From positions 2,279,715 through 2,343,714 of the forward strand of contig JAJKFL010000006.1 in NCBI GenBank assembly GCA_021186555.1: a DNA stretch of 64,000 bases, written 5' to 3'. The stretch comes from Reticulitermes speratus (taxonomy: Eukaryota; Arthropoda; Insecta; Blattodea; Rhinotermitidae). Each line of letters begins with the position of its first letter. Position 1 is the stretch's first letter. Shown here one piece after another: positions 1 to 10,772 of this stretch. Under the pieces are notes generated by a model. It was not told the origin of the DNA. It worked only from the letters and a program-made list of their open reading frames with translations, and searched no databases. The position numbers and the translations under genes were made by a program.

Positions 1-3000
1 TGTACCAACTGTATCCGATCCTCTCTAGCACTGTACCACGACTATCCCGACTCCTCTCTAGTCACTGTACCAACTGAACTATCCCGACTCCTCTCTAGTC
101 ACTGTACCAACTGAACTATCCCGACTCCTCTCTAGTCACTGTACCAACTGAACTATCCCGACTCCTCTCTAGTCACTGTACCAACTGAACTATCCCGACT
201 CCTCTCTAGTCACTGTACCAACTGAGGTATCCCGACTCCTCTCTAGTCCTGTACCAACTGACTATCCCGACTCCTCTCTAGTCACTGTACCAACTGAACT
301 ATCCCGACTCCTCTCTAGTCACTGTACCAACTGAACTATCCCGACTCCTCTCTAGTCACTGTACCAACTGAGCTATCCCGACTCCTCTCTAGTCACTGTA
401 CCAACTGAACTATCCCGACTCCTCTCTAGTCACTGTACCAACTGAGCCATCCCGACTCCTCTCTAGTCACTGTACCAACTGAGCTATCCCGACTCCTCTC
501 TAGTCGCTGTACCAACTGAGCTATCCCGACTCCTCTCTAGTCACTGTACCAACTGAACTATCCCGACTCCTCTCTAGTCACTGTACCAACTGAACTATCC
601 CGACTCCTCTCTAGTCACTGTACCAACTGAGCTATCCCGACTCCTCTCTAGTCACTGTACCAACTGAACTATCCCGACTCCTCTCTAGTCGCTGTACCAA
701 CTGAGCCATCCCGACTCCTCTCTAGTCACTGTACCAACTGAACTATCCCGACTCCTCTCTAGTCACTGTACCAACTGAACTATCCCGACTCCTCTCTAGT
801 CACTGTACCAACTGAACTATCCCGACTCCTCTCTAGTCACTGTACCAACTGAGCCTATCCCGACTCCTCTCTAGTCACTGTACCAACTGAGCTATCCCGA
901 CTCCTCTTAGTCACTGTACCAACTGAACTATCCCGACTCCTCTCTAGTCACTGTACCAACTGAGCATCCCGACTCCTCTCTAGTCGACTGTACCAACTGA
1001 ACTATCCCGACTCCTCTCTAGTCACTGTACCAACTGACTATCCGACTCCCCTAGTCGTACCAGACTATCCGACTCTCTAGTCACTGTACCAACTGAAGCT
1101 ATCCCGACTCCTCTTTAGTCGCTGTACCAACTGAACTATCCCGACTCCTCTCTAGTCACTGTACCAACTGAGCCATCCCGACTCCTCTCTAGTCACTGTA
1201 CCAACTGAACTATCCCGACTCCTCTCTAGTCACTGTACCAACTGAACTATCCCGACTCCTCTCTAGTCACTGTACCAACTGAGGCTATCCCGACTCCTCT
1301 CTAGTCACTGTACCAACTGAGCCATCCCGACTCCTCTCTAGTCGCTGTACCAACTGAGCTATCCCGACTCCTCTCTAGTCACTGTACCAACTGAGCCATC
1401 CCGACTCCTCTCTAGTCGCTGTACCAACTGAGCTATCCCGACTCCTCTCTAGTCACTGTACCAACTGAGCCATCCCGACTCCTCTCTAGTCACTGTACCA
1501 ACTGAAATCCATCACCGTAACATCGCTCCTCTCTAGTCACTGTACCAACTGAACTATCCCGACTCCTCTCTAGTCGCTGTACCAAACTGAACTATCCCGA
1601 CTCCTCTCTAGTCACTGTACCAACTGAACTATCCCGACTCCTCTCTAGTCACTGTACCAACTGAGCTATCCCGACTCCTCTTAGTCACTGTACCAACTGA
1701 CTATCCCGACTCCTCTCTAGTCACTGTACCAACTGAGCTATCCCGACTCCTCTCTAGTCACTGTACCAACTGAGACTATCCCGACTCCTCTCTAGTCACT
1801 GTACCAACTGAACTATCCCGACTCCTCTCTAGTCACTGTACCAACTGAGCATCCCGACTCCTCTCTAGTCACTGTACCAACTGAACTATCCCGACTCCTC
1901 TCTAGTCGCTGTACCAACTGAGCTATCCCGACTCCTCTCTAGTCACTGTACCAACTGAACTATCCGACTCTCTCTAGTCACTGTACCAACTGAACTATCC
2001 CGACTCCTCTCTAGTCACTGTACCAACTGAACTATCCCGACTCCTCTCTAGTCACTGTACCAACTGAACTATCCCGACTCCTCTCTAGTCACTGTACCAA
2101 CTGAGCATCCCGACTCCTCTCTAGTCACTGTACCAACTGAACTATCCCGACTCCTCTCTAGTCACTGTACCAACTGAACTATCCCGACTCCTCTCTAGTC
2201 ACTGTACCAACTGAACTATCCCGACTCCTCTCTAGTCACTGTACCAACTGAGCCATCCCGACTCCTCTCTAGTCACTGTACCAACTGAGCTATCCCGACT
2301 CCTCTTTAGTCGCTGTACCAACTGAACTATCCCGACTCCTCTCTAGTCACTGTACCAACTGAGCATCCCGACTCCTCTCTAGTCACTGTACCAACTGAAC
2401 TATCCCGACTCCTCTCTAGTCGCTGTACCAACTGAACTATCCCGACTCCTCTCTAGTCACTGTACCAACTGAACTATCCCGACTCCTCTTAGTCGCTGTA
2501 CCAACTGAACTATCCCGACTCCTCTCTAGTCACTGTACCAACTGAGCTATCCCGACTCCTCTCTAGTCACTGTACCAACTGACTATCCCGACTCCTCTCT
2601 AGTCACTGTACCAACTGAACTATCCCGACTCCTCTCTAGTCGCTGTACCAACTGAGCTATCCCGACTCCTCTCTAGTCACTGTACCAACTGAGCCTATCC
2701 CGACTCCTCTCTAGTCGCTGTACCAACTGAGCTATCCCGACTCCTCTCTAGTCACTGTACCAACTGAGCATCCCGACTCCTCTCTAGTCGCTGTACCAAC
2801 TGAGCTATCCCGACTCCTCTCTAGTCACTGTACCAACTGAGCATCCCGACTCCTCTCTAGTCACTGTACCAACTGAGCTATCCCGACTCCTCTTAGTCGC
2901 TGTACCAACTGAGCTATCCCGACTCCTCTCTAGTCGCTGTACCAACTGAGCTATCCCGACTCCTCTCTAGTCACTGTACCAACTGAGCTATCCCGACTCC

Positions 3001-4312
3001 TCTCTAGTCACTGTACCAACTGAACTATCCCGACTCCTCTCTAGTCACTGTACCAACTGAACTATCCCGACTCCTCTCTAGTCACTGTACCAACTGAACT
3101 ATCCCGACTCCTCTCTAGTCACTGTACCAACTGAGCTATCCCGACTCCTCTCTAGTCACTGTACCAACTGAGCTATCCCGACTCCTCTCTAGTCACTGTA
3201 CCAACTGAACTATCCCGACTCCTCTCTAGTCGCTGTACCAACTGAGCTATCCCGACTCCTCTCTAGTCACTGTACCAACTGAGCTATCCCGACTCCTCTC
3301 TAGTCACTGTACCAACTGAGCTATCCCGACTCCTCTCTAGTCACTGTACCAACTGAGCTATCCCGACTCCTCTCTAGTCGCTGTACCAACTGAGCTATCC
3401 CGACTCCTCTCTAGTCACTGTACCAACTGAGCTATCCCGACTCCTCTCTAGTCACTGTACCAACTGAGCCATCCCGACTCCTCTCTAGTCACTGTACCAA
3501 CTGAGCCATCCACCTCTCTGTCCTGTACAACTGGCACCCGACTCTCTAGTCGCTGTACCAACTGAGCTATCCCGACTCCTCTCTAGTCACTGTACCAACT
3601 GAGCTATCCCGACTCCTCTCTAGTCACTGTACCAACTGAGCTATCCCGACTCCTCTCTAGTCACTGTACCAACTGAGCTATCCCGACTCCTCTCTAGTCA
3701 CTGTACCAACTGAGCCATCCCGACTCCTCTCTAGTCGCTGTACCAACTGAGCTATCCCGACTCCTCTCTAGTCACTGTACCAACTGAGCTATCCCGACTC
3801 CTCTCTAGTCACTGTACCAACTGAACTATCCCGACTCCTCTCTAGTCACTGTACCAACTGAGCTATCCCGACTCCTCTCTAGTCACTGTACCAACTGAGC
3901 CATCCCGACTCCTCTCTAGTCGCTGTACCAACTGAGCTATCCCGACTCCTCTCTAGTCACTGTACCAACTGAGCCATCCCGACTCCTCTCTAGTCACTGT
4001 ACCAACTGAGCTATCCCGACTCCTCTCTAGTCACTGTACCAACTGAACTATCCCGACTCCTCTCTAGTCACTGTACCAACTGAGCTATCCCGACTCCTCT
4101 CTAGTCACTGTACCAACTGAGCCATCCCGACTCCTCTCTAGTCGCTGTACCAACTGAGCTATCCCGACTCCTCTCTAGTCACTGTACCAACTGAGCCATC
4201 CCGACTCCTCTCTAGTCGCTGTACCAACTGAGCTATCCCGACTCCTCTCTAGTCACTGTACCAACTGAGCTATCCCGACTCCTCTCTAGTCACTGTACCA
4301 ACTGAGCTATCC
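1..4312 (-). repeat. 37-bp minisatellite carrying a SINE/tRNA A-box (about 116 copies)
   Basis: Head-to-tail units of 37 bp fill the window from its first base, so the left end is not seen. Read on the minus strand, each unit begins CGGGATAGCTCAGTTGGTAC. This contains GATAGCTCAGTTGGTA, identical over 16 bp to the head of the SINE at 25472 and fitting the pol III A-box TRGCNNAGYNGG. The rest of the unit (TGACTAGAGAGGAGT on the minus strand) diverges from the SINE and no B-box is present. Common variants are GAAC/GAGC/GACC and TCACTG/TCGCTG. The right end stops in single-copy sequence with no SINE body attached. Three short scrambled patches (about 1035-1075, 1503-1530, 3510-3550) look like degenerate units or assembly error. 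Confidence 0.97.
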
Positions 4313-5250
4313 CCACTCACTAAATTTAAAACACCCGGTACTAACTGACGCTAATTTCGTTTCGACTCAAAAGCACCACTCGCGGTCAGCAGCGTGTTTC
4401 TTAACGCAACTGACAGGCAGAAATGCGCGTTACTGGAATGGAGTTTAACTGGGGTGAAGAGGGGACGAGTGGAGGGATGAAAACGTTACGTCACAAAGAG
4501 CTATTAAAAAAAACAAAAAGAGGAGATTTGTACCGAAGTCTACAAACTTCAAAAAGCAAGATACGAAATGGACCATAATTAAAACGAAATCAGAAACAAA
4601 AGAGTATGGGGGGAAAAAATCAATTGCATTACAGAAACCAAAACATGAAAGAAACTGCGTTCGTTACTTTTTCAGTGAGAGACATTGGGGGGGGGGGGGG
4701 TCTGCTCTCAACAGACGGACAAATATCGACCACGTGCAGATCAAAGAGCATATATAAAGAGGGGGGTGGGGGGGGACCAAAGCGAAGACAATTACGTCAA
4801 TTCATGTTTAAAGGGAGTGTGGGGTGGGCGAGGGGTGAAATAAAACCAAACACAAAAAAAAGCTGTTTAAACATTCCACACTAAGACAAGAGTGGCGTTC
4901 GGTGAACGAAACAGCACACCTCAAGCCTCTAGCAAGAAGAGAAGGTAAGCTAACCTGGAAGTCCATCTGAAGGTGACCTTTTGTCTGTCTTTTTCTAAGC
5001 ACGGTGTGCAGATCTACAGATATGACGTACAAGACGCACAGGCTCCTTGCTGGACCAGTTCGGTCGGTACGCGCGCTACGCTCTGCAACGTAACAGCTCA
5101 CTATTCCGCGCACGTCCTCGTAAACATTCGCCCAGTCTGCTAGCCATACTATCGCCTAGACACGGCCAGCAGTGCCACACTGCTGCACAAGCAACGCCGT
5201 AACTGACGCTACAGCAGACCGCCGTTCTTCCCTTTTAGACGTAGGCAATA
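4313..5250. other. single-copy spacer with poly-G tracts
   Basis: No gene recognised. The stretch is purine-rich on the plus strand, with a run of 14 G near 4686 and mixed G tracts near 4763-4776. Two overlapping ORFs of 92 and 101 codons (4606-4884 plus, 4808-5113 minus) run through low-complexity sequence and have no recognisable domain, so I do not call them genes. Confidence 0.6.
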
Positions 5251-5251
5251 T

Positions 5252-5745
5252 TTTTGACGCGTTCGCAATATTGCGAAAAAGCGAGTATAAGCTTCGTCAT
5301 TGTCTGTCCGCATGAAACAACTCGGCTCCCACTGGACGGATTTTCATGACAGTCGATTATTTTCCGAAAATCTGTCGAGAAAATTCAAGTTTCATTAAAA
5401 TCTTACAACAATAACGGTACTTTACACGAAGACCTATGTAATTTGTGATAATATCTGGCTGAATTATTGTTAGAATGAGAAATGTTTCAGACAAAAGTTG
5501 TTGAGAAAATCAAAACACACATTTTATGTTCAATAACTTTTTTCCGAAAATCGTGCCGTTTATGAGATAATGTGGAAAAATATGGTACAGCCAGACAGGC
5601 CACATATGACAATATAATACGGCGCATGCGCATTGCATGCTGGATAACTAAGGCTACAGACACACGCTCAGAATATGTGATACTTAATTCTTTGCCACGG
5701 CAACAGTGGTTACGCGAACGCGCCTCAATATTACGTCACACGCAA
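5252..5745 (+). repeat. dispersed family A, copy 1
   Basis: About 490 bp, shared at high identity with 7423-7933 (minus) and 12745-13245 (plus). Shared landmarks in order are a GCGTTCGC..ATTGCGAAAA start, ACTGGACGGATTT, GAGAAATGTTTCAGAC, ATCGTGCCGTTTATGAGATA, GCGCATGCGCATTGCATGCT and TTACGCGAACGC. A chance ORF of about 60 codons starting [10 protein letters not shown] sits in each copy. The presence of copies with stops and indels argues that the repeat, not a protein, is what spread. Class unknown; neither a tRNA head nor clear long terminal inverted repeats are visible. Confidence 0.8.
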
Positions 5746-5837
5746 ACTGCTGTCAGCTGTCAGTAACTCCAACTATAGCTACGCATGATTGGAAGAGGGA
5801 TTTCTGGTTCTCACAGCGGTGTTGTTGAGGTGTCAGG

Positions 5838-5960
5838 TCTTCTGGGATGTGACGTCGTGCCGCTACGTAAGTGGTTTCCGACGTTTCGAAGGAACGTGCT
5901 GTCTTCACCTTCAGTCGAAAACTATTCACCCAATGACACAGCGTCATGCTCCAGAAGACT
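5838..5960. mobile_element. foldback MITE family F, copy 1
   Basis: Left end TCTTCTGGGATGTGACG and right end GCGTCATGCTCCAGAAGA form imperfect terminal inverted repeats. The interior has the family signature GACGTTTCGAAGGAACGTGC. Copies with the same ends and core recur through the window, in both orientations because the element is nearly palindromic. Confidence 0.7.
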
Positions 5961-6290
5961 CTGAATCTTCCACTGGTAGAATGATTCAAGAATGATGAAT
6001 CAGAAGGGATTCGGAAGGAAACGACCGTGGCCTAATATATTAATGTCATTTACGAGTAAAACAAATACAAACCTCACAACAGTCGGTGTCCCGGTATCTC
6101 CCAAATACCGCTGCCTTAACCTACTAATCATTCATTAGTCATTCCATCTTTTTCATGTTCTTCCTCGGTCTCGGCGTAATTCCCTTTTATCTGCATAATC
6201 TGTTCCCGCATTCTATCGAAACACTTTACATTATATTACTATTATTATTAATCACCTTTGTAAAGTGTATTTACAATTATAAAATAAATT
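5961..6290. other. AT-rich spacer, nothing recognised
   Basis: Single-copy AT-rich sequence with short ATT repeats near 6235-6250. The 64-codon ORF at 6155 runs on into the following SINE and is not supported as a gene. Confidence 0.5.
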
Positions 6291-6424
6291 GGGTAACAGG
6301 TCTCTTTCCCGGGGGTAAAGCGGCCGGGGCGTGGACCACCTCTATCTAGTGTCAGGGTTAAATAAAGAGTACACCTATACCTCTACTCCCCCTCTGGGCC
6401 TTCGTGGCCTGTTCTAGGGGCAAC
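6291..6424 (+). mobile_element. SINE-1, 5'-truncated copy
   Basis: Matches the distal half of the full-length SINE-1 at 17467: the GGGGGTAAAGCGGCCGGGGCGTGG block, the ATCTAGTGTC block, then CTATACCTCTACTCCCC and GGCCTTCGTGGCCTGTTCTA. The tRNA-like head is absent, as expected of an incomplete reverse transcript or a later deletion. Confidence 0.8.
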
Positions 6425-7422
6425 ATTCTTCTTCTTCCTTAGCATCACAGCCCGGGGGTGGGCCTTAGCTTCCTCTTTTTTTCATGAGGTTTCGCAACAC
6501 GTTTTTTTTTCCCCCCGAGATAGGGTTGTTGGCCCTAAGCTCAACCCCCACCCTGGAGGACCTCTAGGGAGAACTTTACGTCTTACCTTTACTATACCTT
6601 AAACCATGGTTCTAGCGCATATAATGTTACAGATATTCTGTGGTACAAGGAATGTTTGTGCTTTAACAATAGTACTTTACAGTTGCCACACGTTCTACTG
6701 AGTTGTACTACCGTGTAACCTAGTGAGTTACCAACATTTCTGAGCTATATGCTACATCAGATGTTCCTCCGTAAGACATTCAACTCTCTTGTGGGAAATA
6801 CGTATACTACCGACCACTACAGTGATGAGAACCTTCGACACTGACGAATAAGAACGAGGCGCTGTAGCATCTCCTGCCGCACTCTAGCGGGAAACACGTG
6901 AACTATGAAGAAACCAAGAAAAGAACGAGCGAACGGAACCAAACACTCTTTCACACACACAACGTAAGTTACAATAAACGCTCACAATGACCACACACAG
7001 CCTCAGCGACGTCCTGGCACATGTCAACAGTTCCTGCAGCTTACATGAGGTCATTAGGATTGTCCTTTACAAGGGTTGCAGCATCCAAACTGCGACGTCT
7101 ATACTCTTTGCTGGACCACCAGGAGGTGGGCTAACAGAGAGCACAAGCGAGCAGAATGCTGTTACATCTCGCTGCTAACAGCTGCACACACCTACTAATA
7201 TACATATGAATTTAACAGAATTTGTAACTGTGAATTATGCAATTTATAGCTTCAATGGCAAGACACAAACAATATGGCAGTCACACGCGTCGAGGAAACA
7301 GCTTGACTCCAGGGATGTCCAAACCAATCCCACAAAGAACACTGACGTGCTCTTTAAACATGAATATTAACCACCTACAGTCTAGCTGTGCTTATATACG
7401 GCCAGGTTTATAGTTCAACAAT
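6425..7422. other. spacer, no gene recognised
   Basis: Single-copy sequence apart from T-rich and C-rich patches near 6470-6550. A 63-codon ORF at 6987-7178 has no recognisable motif. The last 35 bases (about 7388-7422) resemble the start of MITE-P and appear to be cut off by the family A copy that follows. Confidence 0.5.
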
Positions 7423-7933
7423 ACAGACAATGTACGTAAAAACGTAAAATAGAGGAGCGTTCACGTAACCACTGTTGCCGTGGAAAAGTAATAAGTATTA
7501 CATATTCTGAGTGTGTGTCTGTAGCCTTAGTTATCCAGCATGCAAAGCGCATGCGCCATATTACATTGTCATCTGTGGCCTGTCTGGCTGTACCATATTT
7601 ATTCACATTATCTCATAAACGGCACGATTTTCGGTGAAAAGTTATTGGACATAAAATGTGTGTTTTGATTTTCTCTACAAATTTCGTCTGAAACATTTCT
7701 CATTCTAAGAAGAATTCAGCGAGATATTATCACAAACGTACATGGATCGTCATGTAAAGTACCTGTTATTGTTGTCAGATTTTAATGAAACTTTAATTTT
7801 CTCGTCAGATTTTCGAAAAATACTCAAATATAAAATGTCACGAAAGTCCATCCAGTAGGAGGCGACTGTATCATACGGATGTACAGACATGACGAAGCTA
7901 ATAATCGCTTTTCGCAATTTAGCGAACGCCTAA
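7423..7933 (-). repeat. dispersed family A, copy 2, apparently inserted in MITE-P
   Basis: Minus-strand copy of the 5252-5745 repeat, with the chance ORF starting [10 protein letters not shown] at 7415-7606. Left flank GTTCAACAAT and right flank AATTCTACGTTCTGCCCAC together match the contiguous MITE-P start seen at 32605-32640, which suggests that this copy landed inside the MITE and split it. The left match is degenerate, so the breakpoints are approximate. Confidence 0.7.
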
Positions 7934-9460
7934 AAATTCTACGTTCTGCCCACACAGTGTATTTATGTGCTTTGTGAGGATCTCAGAACAAACAGCGATT
8001 ATTTCACTGTACAACATTAACTGACTGGTTTGTATAACTGAGACGGAGTGTGTTTACTGCGCGGTACGGACTGTATTTATGTGTTTTGTGTGGGTCTCAG
8101 AACAAACAGCGATTATTTCACTGTACAACATTAACTGACTGGTTTGTATAACTGAGACGGAGTGTTTACTGCGCGGTACGGACTGTATTTATGTGTTTTG
8201 TGTGGATCTCAGAACAAACAGCGATTATTTCACTGTACAGCATTAACTGACTGGTTTGTATAACTGAGACGGAGTGTGTTTACTGCGCGGTACGAACTGT
8301 ATTTATGTGTTTTGTGTGGATCTCAGAACAAACAGCGATTATTTCACTGTACAGCATTAACTGACTGGTTTGTATAACTGAGACGGAGTGTGTTTACTGC
8401 GCGGTACGAACTGTATTTATGTGTTTTGTGTGGATCTCAGAACAAACAGCGATTATTTCACTGTACAGCATTAACTGACTGGTTTGTATAACTGAGACGT
8501 AGTGTGTTTACTGCGCGGTACGGACTGTATTTATGTGTTTTGTGTGGGTCTCAGAACAAACAGCGATTATTTCACTGTACAACATTAACTGACTGGTTTG
8601 TATAACTGAGACGGAGTGTGTTTACTGCGCGGTACGAACTGTATTTATGTGTTTTGTGTGGATCTCAGAACAAACAGCGATTATTTCACTGTACAGCATT
8701 AACTGACTGGTTTGTATAACTGAGACGTAGTGTGTTTACTGCGCGGTACGGACTGTATTTATGTGTTTTGTGTGGGTCTCAGAACAAACAGCGATTATTT
8801 CACTGTACAACATTAACTGACTGGTTTGTATAACTGAGACGGAGTGTGTTTACTGCGCGGTACGAACTGTATTTATGTGTTTTGTGTGGATCTCAGAACA
8901 AACAGCGATTATTTCACTGTACAGCATTAACTGACTGGTTTGTATAACTGAGACGTAGTGTGTTTACTGCGCGGTACGGACTGTATTTATGTGTTCTGTG
9001 TGGATCTCAGAACAAACAGCGAATATTTCACTGTACAACATTAACTGACTGGTTTGTATAACTGAGACGGAGTGTGTTTACTGCGCGGTATGAACTGTAT
9101 TTATGTGTTTTGTGTGGATCTCAGAACAAACAGCGATTATTTCACTGTACAGCATTAACTGACTGGTTTGTATAACTGAGACGGAGTGTGTTTACTGCGC
9201 GGTACGGACTGTATTTATGTGTTTTGTGTGGATCTCAGAACAAACAGCGAATATTTCACTGTACAACATTAACTGACTGGTTTGTATAACTGAGACGGAG
9301 TGTGTTTACTGCGCGGTACAAACTGTATTTATGTGTTTTGTGTGGATCTCAGAACAAACAGCGATTATTTCACTGTACAGCATTAACTGACTGGTTTGTA
9401 TAACTGAGACGTAGTGTGTTTACTGCGCGGTACGGACTGTATCTTTAAATACGAGCAGTT
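7934..9460 (+). repeat. 114-bp satellite array (13 units) inside MITE-P
   Basis: The tandem unit is 114 bp, measured between successive TGTATTTATGTG starts (8184 to 8298). One unit is 112 bp after loss of a TG. The unit runs TGTATTTATGTGTTTTGTG .. CAGAACAAACAGCGATTATT .. TTAACTGACTGGTTTGTATA .. GTGTTTACTGCGCGGTACG. Variation is low and shows up as recurring single-base alternatives (GGATC/GGGTC, ACAACATT/ACAGCATT). The left flank is the MITE-P start block GTTCTGCCCACACAG; the right flank is the MITE-P end block ACTGTATCTTTAAA. Confidence 0.95.
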
Positions 9461-9770
9461 CAGTTCAGAAGTTCGCAAGGCTACGGACAGCCTATTACAA
9501 TCGCTGTTCGTCTGCGCGCATTGACAAACTCGACAAACAGCAAAAGAATTTTCATAAAATTCACACCTGGGGCTTTTCCTTCATCGAGCTGTTTTAGGCT
9601 GTCACTCTCTGCGGACAACAAAAGCGGACGGACACCATCTGCAGCGCAACTTGCCAAATGTTTAACCGAGCGAAAAGTTTGGAACAGAAGTTACCGAGGG
9701 GAATGACACACACAAATCGTGCAGAGCACATCTCGACCGTTAGACCTTCGAGATAAAGGGGATGACTCAC
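9461..9770. other. spacer, no gene recognised
   Basis: Single-copy sequence. Overlapping short ORFs on both strands (9521-9706 plus, 9594-9842 minus) lack any domain signal, and the minus one reads through a MITE fragment. Confidence 0.5.
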
Positions 9771-9850
9771 GTCTTCTTGGGCATGACGCCGTGTGGTTTG
9801 GTAAACAGTTACTAACGTTTCGGAGGAGCCTGCTGGCTCCACCTTCAGGG
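9771..9850. mobile_element. foldback MITE family F, partial copy
   Basis: Contains the TIR-like GTCTTCTTGGGCATGACGCC, then CTAACGTTTCGGAGGAGCCTG and the CACCTTCAGGG block. Only one arm is present. Confidence 0.6.
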
Positions 9851-10070
9851 TCTACACATTCGACCGCTTGAAATGCGTTGACAACAGCGCCGTCACAACA
9901 CCGACGCTCAAGTTTTCGAGATAGGCCTGACCGAACACAAGCGACACTTTGCGTTTACACAACGAAACTGTACACTTAACACTCGACACTGGTTTCGTAA
10001 TACAGATTATCGAAGTCTATTATTATAGATAATAATTAAGCGCAACTTTTTCCCACGCAATTTTACCGAC

Positions 10071-10345
10071 CTCTAGTTCGGTCGGTACAGTGACAGCGCT
10101 ACGGGTTCGATGTCAGAGAAGTCGCGGGTTCAATTCCCGGTACGGCCAACACACTCGCTTCGCCTCCACGTGTACACCCGGCCCTTTATTCCAAGAATAA
10201 AAACGGTTCGTTCTGTGGGGGTAAAGCGGCCAGTGCGTGATGCTGACCACTTCCTGCCTCTTAATGCTGAGATTAAGAATGGATGGGCCTATACCTCCAC
10301 TTCCCAAATGCCTTCATTGCGCATAAGGTGACAACTTTACTTGGC
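10071..10345 (+). mobile_element. SINE-1, diverged full-length copy
   Basis: The head has an A-box-like TAGTTCGGTCGGTACAG and a B-box-like GCGGGTTCAATTCCCGG. The body follows the SINE-1 order: ACACCCGGCCC, GGGGGTAAAGCGGCC, ATGCTGAGATTAAGAATG, CTATACCTCCACTTCCC, then the GGTGACAACTTTAC end. It is diverged from the copies at 17467 and 53876, so it is an older insertion. The ORFs across it on both strands are repeat shadows. Confidence 0.8.
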
Positions 10346-10361
10346 GTCCATATATTATGAT

Positions 10362-10612
10362 ATGCCGATCTCAGTGTACGCGCTAAGGCGTGGGTCTGAG
10401 TCCGCTCGCTTGCTGGGATTGCGGGTTCGAATCCCGCCGGGGGCATGGGTGTGTATCTTGTGAGTTTTTTGTGTTGTCAGGTAGAGGTCTCTGCGACGGG
10501 CGATAACCCGTCCAGAGGAGTTGTACCGAGTGTGGTGTGTCTAAAGTGTGATCGTGAAGTCTCAACAATGAAGAGGCCCTGGGCCCACTGGGGGCTGTCG
10601 AGCCATGAATAT
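10362..10612 (+). mobile_element. SINE-2 (Leu/Ser-tRNA-like head)
   Basis: The head reads CGCTAAGGCGTGGGTCTGAG, followed by GCGGGTTCGAATCCCGCC, a textbook B-box inside a T-arm-like palindrome. The GCTAAGGCG block resembles the D-loop side of class II tRNAs. A second, inverted copy lies at 27170-27415 and shares the head plus the later blocks GGTAGAGGTCTCTGCGACGGG and GGGCCCACTGGGGGCTGTCGA, so this is a dispersed SINE and not a tRNA gene. Confidence 0.8.
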
Positions 10613-10633
10613 ATATAACATGATATCTAATAA

Positions 10634-10772
10634 CTATGGGCTCTTGTGAGTGCGGTAATGAACCTTCGGGTTCCACAAAACGCGGGGAATTTCTTGACTA
10701 GCTGACGACCTGTTAGCTTCTCAAGAAGGACTCTGCTACATGGAGTTAGTTAGTTAGTTAGTTAGTTATCTT
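10634..10772 (+). mobile_element. non-LTR retrotransposon 3' end with GTTA tail
   Basis: Copy of the LINE 3' terminus best seen at 61372. It has the end of the ORF (..GTAATGAACCTTCGGGTTCC..), a 3' untranslated block TTCTTGACTAGCTGACGACC, and a tail of GTTA repeats (10745-10769). It lies directly after a SINE-2 copy. Confidence 0.75.

Noticed and set aside
5259..5721. Terminal inverted repeats GCGTTCGC/GCGAACGC for family A
   Set aside because: The 8-bp match is real in copy 1 and nearly so in copies 2 and 3, but homology between copies runs 20-35 bp past it on one side, so these are not the element ends.
5572..5766. Protein family starting [10 protein letters not shown] (copies at 5572, 7415, 13063)
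   Set aside because: The homology extends well beyond the frame on both sides as DNA, frame ends differ between copies, and changes do not favour third codon positions by eye. It is a dispersed repeat.
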